From assembly GCA_949357655.1 (NCBI GenBank), contig CASHTG010000005.1:1054001-1118000 (forward strand): 64,000 bases of DNA. The letters run 5' to 3'. This stretch comes from Parascedosporium putredinis. Taxonomy: Eukaryota > Ascomycota > Sordariomycetes > Microascales > Microascaceae. Shown here piece after piece: positions 59,322 through 64,000 of this stretch (within the stretch, counting starts at the first letter, position 1; every line of letters begins with the position of its first letter). The position numbers were made by a program, and so were the translations under genes. The notes beneath the pieces were generated by a model. That model searched no databases and had not been told where the DNA came from. It was given only the letters and a program-made list of their open reading frames with translations.

Positions 59322-60568
59322 ACGAGCCGGAATACGAAGAGGGTGCTCATTGTTAGAGCATTGGACGACGTGGGAGGTCCAACGAACAATCTCCGGGCCC
59401 TGCTCTCTCGTTGCTAAGTGTTCAGCCATGGTGAAACGCTGCTCGAGATATAGTAGCCGATTGCTTGGTAAGATGTAGGAAATTCCACGCCGCTGGGACT
59501 CGTGATCGGAGAGAGAGTCGCAGGGTGGTAAGTCGAAGTGAAGATATGCGTGATAAACCTGGGAACGAAAACCAGCCGCGCGTGGTACGTTCGTCTTATT
59601 TTGAGTTCCCTACTGCCCCGCACTGTCGAGGATCCAACCGCTTGGTTCAAAGATCAGAGGCAGTGTATCACCAATGAGCTTGGGCAGCAATGTGAACCTG
59701 CCACGGCGCTGGTGGCGGCCATGGTTTCCCGCTCACTTACCTAATGCCACGTCATGACTTGACAACCCCGGACAAAAAGTGAGACGATTCAAGGGTTTGG
59801 AAAAAATCGCGAAGAGGTGATTGGATTCTAGAAGTAAAAATGCGTCCCCGTGCGCTGTGTTGGTTCCGCATTCGGGTTTGGTGAGGGGGCAGTGGGGGAG
59901 CGTTTGGTGGGGGCAGACCCTTGAAGCCAGCCCACCGAACCTTGACAATGGGAGCGAAGGGTAGAAGTGAAATCACCATACTATGACTACACAGGGCATT
60001 ACATTGATCTAGTAAACAAGTTAGCCTCGAAAAGAACGGACAAACGCCAGCCTGGCCAGCTTAGAAGATACCTTTGTGTATAGCCTGCCTTGATCTTTGC
60101 GTAACCCGCGGCTATGCCATCTACAAATCTGTATCCCCTTCCTTGTCATGAATACTCACGGAGCCTAGGTTAATCATAGATCGATCAACGGCCTTTACTG
60201 CTTATTATGCGTAAAAACCTGTTTTTACATCATCCAAAGTCTTTCACACAACAAGCAGCCCTATCCTACGGGCCGTCTATTACAAGGCCCCGTGCAAACC
60301 CTTACATGCCACTTGATGAGTTAGGTTTCAGATACTCAAGTGTCAGGCATCCAGTAAACATGTCGACGCGCTATAATTGCCTCGATGAGTGTCTCTTGAT
60401 CCTAAGTCCTGCACTGTGATTCGATGGGGCCCATACCAGTCCAAATCAAAAATGTGGATTCACTGAGGAATGTCGCCCATGTCAATAGAGACCACACGCA
60501 ATCAGAATGATGCACTGTTTTCGTTGTAAACATAGATTGCCAGATTGCAGTAATACTTAAATACCTTC
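59322..60568. other. intergenic, no gene seen
   Basis: About 1.25 kb between two minus-strand genes. Short frames (59465-59744, 60207-60419) have no recognisable content. Confidence 0.45.
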
Positions 60569-62423
60569 CTAACGCCCTTCACCCCTCATCCATTCACGTG
60601 CAAGCCCTTTGTAGTCGGCTATCTGGTACGGCTCCAGGAGCTCTCTATAAATATTCTGCTTCCTGTGGTAACTCAACCCCAAATCTGAGAGAAGCATGTC
60701 GACGTATGGGATACTATCGGCAACGAGATCTGGATATCTTTCACCCGCGCCACCCGTCTCCTTCGGCCTCCGAACACGCTCAAACTCCGTATGGAACCAA
60801 GTGTCGTGCTTGATCTTGTCGTAGACGTGCTTCGTGCCTGGTCCGCGGAGATGAGGGATCTTGTCGCCAAAGAAGGCCGTAATCCACAGTGCCTGAGCTT
60901 GAGAGATAATGGCCGTGTGGATTGTGATGTGGGCGCCGATGATGGCAAAGTTCTTTTGCTGGATGAACCCTTCGCCATAAGGGACGAGAAATCGGTAGAG
61001 ACGGTACGGCGACGAGTGGGGACTCTTCTGTTCTTTTGTTGCGGCTAAATCAATCTCTACGTTTCTGGGTAATTCTCGAACTGGCGCAACGTTTAGCACC
61101 GGCGCCCATTTTGAGATCTCACCCCGTACTTGTGCTTGGAGGGCAGGATCGTCGGGTGAGTCTCCAGGGAACCCTATTTGGGAACTGACTCCTTCAGGCA
61201 AGAACTTAATGTTCGGTTTGGCTTCCCAGCCTGTACAGCATACAAGGGCATCGGCCTTGATGACGGTCCCATCCGAGAGATGGACCGTATGCTTGATAGA
61301 GAGACTACCTCGGCGGCGTGTGCGGTAATTTTACCACTCCTCGCAAGGTCAAACCAAGCCGTGTCGTAGTTGTGTATTCCTAGGGAATTTCCCATCCAGT
61401 ACGTGGAGCTCCATGGCTTCAGATTCCGCATACTGGAACAGTTGTCGTAGGCGTTTATTGTCATCACTTTTTCGTCTAGACGACGCCAAAAGAGCGATAC
61501 CAACCTTTGACCGAGCCAAGACCGGTTGATGATGCGTCGGATAGGCTGAGCTGATGGTCCAAACGGACTCGGATCTAACCATGATACTAATCGTGTTGAT
61601 GTTAGAGCCGAGAGTGACTTGAAGAACCCCGTTAGACTCGCCGGCCACACCCAACTCGGCCCACCACCAGACCGCCTCATGACCATGTGTGCATCAGCCC
61701 CAAAGTGCGCGGCAGAGCTGTAGCAAACATCCCATGCCGACTTGTTTCCCCGATAACGACAACGCTCGTACATGTGGCGATATCCTTGGCGCGGAGCTTG
61801 AAGTCTTTGGCGTGAAATATGTGGCCGCCAAATTCTTCTAACCCTGAAAAGAATGGCATAGAAGGTTCGGAAGTGAGCCCTGTAGCTAGAACCAGCCTGG
61901 AAGCTAGCATTTCGATATAAGCGACAGGCTCCACATAGCAATTCACCCTGTCTGCCCCCTCAGATATTGACGGCATAACAGAAGAATATATTTTCCACGC
62001 CCCATTAGGTAGTAGGGTGACTGTCTCAACTTTCGTAGATAGTCGAATGTGGCGTGAGAATCCGTAGTGCTCGGAAAAGTCGCCCAAATACTTGTTCACA
62101 ACGCTTCCGGGAATATGTTGCCCCTTTTGAATCCCGTAACGTTCTAGTAGAAGAGGGAAATCGCTGAACTCATAGCTTCCAACTACGTTGTTAGTCTTGA
62201 GGCCCGGGTACAGCCTTTCATCTGCCCATGTGCCCCCAACGGGCCCCCAACGGACCTGGCATAATCAAGGATCACAATGTTTGCGTTCGGATGGGCCTCC
62301 ATATAGGTATGAGCCATTGATAAGCCGTTCCATCCTATCGAGCCAAGTTAGAATGGAAGGAGGACAGCGTAAGGCGAGGTACGCACCGGCCCCAACGATG
62401 ACCAGGTCGAATTTCTCTACCAT
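60569..62423 (-). CDS. FAD-dependent monooxygenase (FMO / Baeyer-Villiger-like)
   Basis: This flavin monooxygenase of about 600 residues would use FAD and NADPH to oxidise a soft atom or ketone. ATG 62423 starts MVEKFDLVIVGAG. A 52-nt intron (62335-62386) sits inside the FAD-binding motif, which continues WNGLSMA. Further on, ADERLYPGLKTNN, SDFPLL and a second nucleotide-binding segment (VVVIG, then KSAWDVCYSSA) are visible, as is the late LVCCTGWEAKPN strand. Frame breaks occur near 62220, 61725 (a G-run one short) and 61290. Near 62220 an imperfect tandem GTTGGGGGC copy disturbs the expected GGTW motif. The C-terminus is intact to 60569. It is divergent from a 4-hydroxylaminobenzoate-lyase-like gene, so N-hydroxylation of an arylamine is a reasonable guess. 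Confidence 0.82.
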
Positions 62424-63293
62424 TGTCGCGACAGGATGACCCAACACACCAGCTCGGGTTTAGAAATTCGAATTTAATCAGCCTTATTTGATCTCTTCTC
62501 TTCCCTGTATGACTGACTGCTGGTTAACGATCAATGGGAATTAGGTGTTGGCATAGGTTCCTTTCATACAGCCCCAACGCGCTCATGAGACTAGAAGCGG
62601 CATCATCTCATGATAGAAACCCACGCTCCTAACCTAGGCGAAAACCGATTACTCCAAGTTACGCGAGCTGAGAGCTTCACTTATACCCTATATTGTTTCC
62701 GGCGTAAAAGATAACAATAAGCAACTGATATCCTACGCTTTGAACGGATAGATATGTTTCCCGGACCCACCCCACTCTTGTCCGGCTTCACAGTGGGGTC
62801 GTATGATTGGACGGATTGGCTGCAAAGGATGCTCCATAAGGACTGGAGAGGGGTAGGAGTGGCACAAAGACGAGCTCCAAGCCAAATTTAGCGCTGATTA
62901 CATCCCCAATGCCCCTCGCGACGGGAACGAGAGTCGGTAAGTGAATCTGGGGTAAATGGTCAGTCAGCCTTTCCAACATCTGAACCTCGGCACCTACACG
63001 GACACCTACATATGAGCCGCGCTCCTTCCCTCTTCCTTCCTGCTGAGTTCTTTAGATAGGCCGGTGCTTGCTTGCCTACTAGACAAAATCTTCGACCAAC
63101 CAGCGGTTTACTCTCTACATACGCGGAGATTAAAAGGCTCAACGTGGAAATGGGAGTCGATCCGTCGAGCGTTTTAGACATCGAGAAGTGGCCGGGCGCC
63201 CAAAATTTGTCGCACGATGCACTGAGTTCCTTAATGAAGTGCAAGACCTGTGGGTTCCCCTTGCCTATTTCTAAATTTGTCCTCCACAAGTGT
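62424..63293. promoter_or_regulatory. divergent promoter, monooxygenase / lyase
   Basis: About 0.87 kb between divergent genes. The plus-strand frame 63072-63302 is in the right place for an upstream exon but shows no family signature. It is otherwise empty. Confidence 0.35.
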
Positions 63294-63782
63294 ATGGTCT
63301 AACGAAGCTCGATCGCGTAGAACACCGGGAAAGGACTTGGAAGCTCGGCTCAACAAAGACTATGGGCCAGGAAATACTTTTTATGAAGACTTCTGTGCTT
63401 GTATCAAACAGGGTGTCAAGGAAGGGTGGGTGGCGGAAACGGAGCTAGACGGACCAAAGTACAGGAGAGGAAAGATCTCCGTACCCACGCCAGAGACAAG
63501 ATACTTTAGTATAACCACGGTGTTCATGGACAGCCAGGAGGAATACTCAGGCCAATACCACGCGCACCCATATGGCGAGATCAACTGCGTTATCCAGATC
63601 GATGCGGGGGCCGAGTTGAGGGGCATGCAAGGGTGGCAGGGTGCTGGGTGGACGTCCCCGGTCCTGGCACGCACCACTTTCCTCAAGTTCGAGGTGGGGC
63701 CTTGGTGGCGTTGTTCTTTCTCCCGGCCGGACGTATCTCTTACAACGCGAACCCAGGCGACCCACAGCCCTTATCTTTATAG
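63294..63782 (+). CDS. 4-hydroxylaminobenzoate-lyase-like protein (DUF4863)
   Basis: This small cupin-like protein has about 160 residues. Family blocks are TPGKDLEARLNKDYGPG, YFSITTVFMDSQEEYSGQYH, YHAHPYGEINCVI, GWQGAGWTSP, GTHHFPQVRGGALVALFFLP and AGRISYNANPGD. The His-rich HAHPYGE and THH stretches are the likely metal or active site. A frame break near 63655 separates the two halves; in the second frame the protein ends PLSL at 63782. The N-terminus is unsure: ATG 63294 needs one base ignored to join NEARSRRTPGK. Bacterial relatives turn 4-hydroxylaminobenzoate into protocatechuate and ammonium. The fungal family is poorly characterised. The assignment is by recalled motif similarity only. 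Confidence 0.65.
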
Positions 63783-64000
63783 GTTAGGGACAGGCGAAGT
63801 TTTTCCCACAGGTGGGAGGATTTAAATCTACTATTTCTTTTTCTATAGTCCTTTTATACGCCTCCTATCTAAGTCACTCTCACTATGTAAACCTTCTACT
63901 AGGCCTATATAACCCCCAATGCTAGAATCTTGTGGGCTACTTTAGCGTGTCCTACTAACCGGTGCTGCTGCGGGAAGAGACTCCACGTCAGCCACGCCCG

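Noticed and set aside
60207..60419. Short plus-strand frame between methyltransferase and monooxygenase
   Set aside because: Only 70 residues, with no signal peptide or family features.
1..64000. Mobile elements, tRNA or rRNA genes, CRISPR arrays
   Set aside because: No transposase or reverse transcriptase motifs, terminal repeats, rRNA stretches or spaced direct repeats were recognised by eye; tRNAs cannot be fully excluded without a covariance search.

Overview
The window is nuclear DNA from a filamentous ascomycete (Pezizomycotina; a Sordariomycete is my guess, not shown). Genes carry short GT-AG introns, mostly 50-100 nt. The families are typical of such fungi: two Zn2Cys6 regulators, a cutinase, a GT69 mannosyltransferase, a LaeA/UMTA-type methyltransferase and a multimodular NRPS. 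Almost every long gene is split by single-base reading-frame breaks (about 20 in the 21-kb NRPS alone). Many lie at homopolymer runs that look one base short, and the protein continues cleanly in the next frame. I treat these mainly as assembly indels and annotate each gene across them.

Left part (1-27.8 kb): a lipopeptide-type biosynthetic cluster. It holds the 3' part of a BAHD acyltransferase (1-1133, +), a fatty-acyl/aryl-CoA ligase (1989-4065, -), a small C2H2/C2HC zinc-finger protein (4567-5304, -) and, divergently, a giant NRPS (6560-27792, +). I read its domain order as T0-E(degenerate)-[C-A-T]-[C-A-T-T]-[C-A-T-E]-[C-A-T]-[C-A-T]-Cterm. The first domain is a lone carrier domain with no adenylation domain, next to a ligase and an acyltransferase. 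This suggests an acyl starter is loaded in trans, extended with five amino acids (the third epimerised), and released by a terminal, probably macrocyclising, C domain.

Middle part (28.7-42.5 kb): an intact ankyrin-repeat protein, a small secreted precursor with an acidic pro-region and a basic C-terminal peptide behind dibasic sites, a short-chain dehydrogenase, a DJ-1/PfpI-like protein, a 3.4-kb stretch with no convincing gene, a cutinase and a 4-coumarate-CoA-ligase-like enzyme.

Right part (43.4-64 kb): two Zn2Cys6 regulators (the second divergent from another short-chain dehydrogenase), a GT69 mannosyltransferase, a cysteine-rich single-pass membrane protein, a TRZ/ATZ-type amidohydrolase with a possible signal peptide, a LaeA-like methyltransferase with at least eight exons, a flavin monooxygenase and a divergent 4-hydroxylaminobenzoate-lyase-like protein. 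The last two suggest oxidative handling of an arylamine. No rRNA, tRNA, transposon or CRISPR array was recognised.
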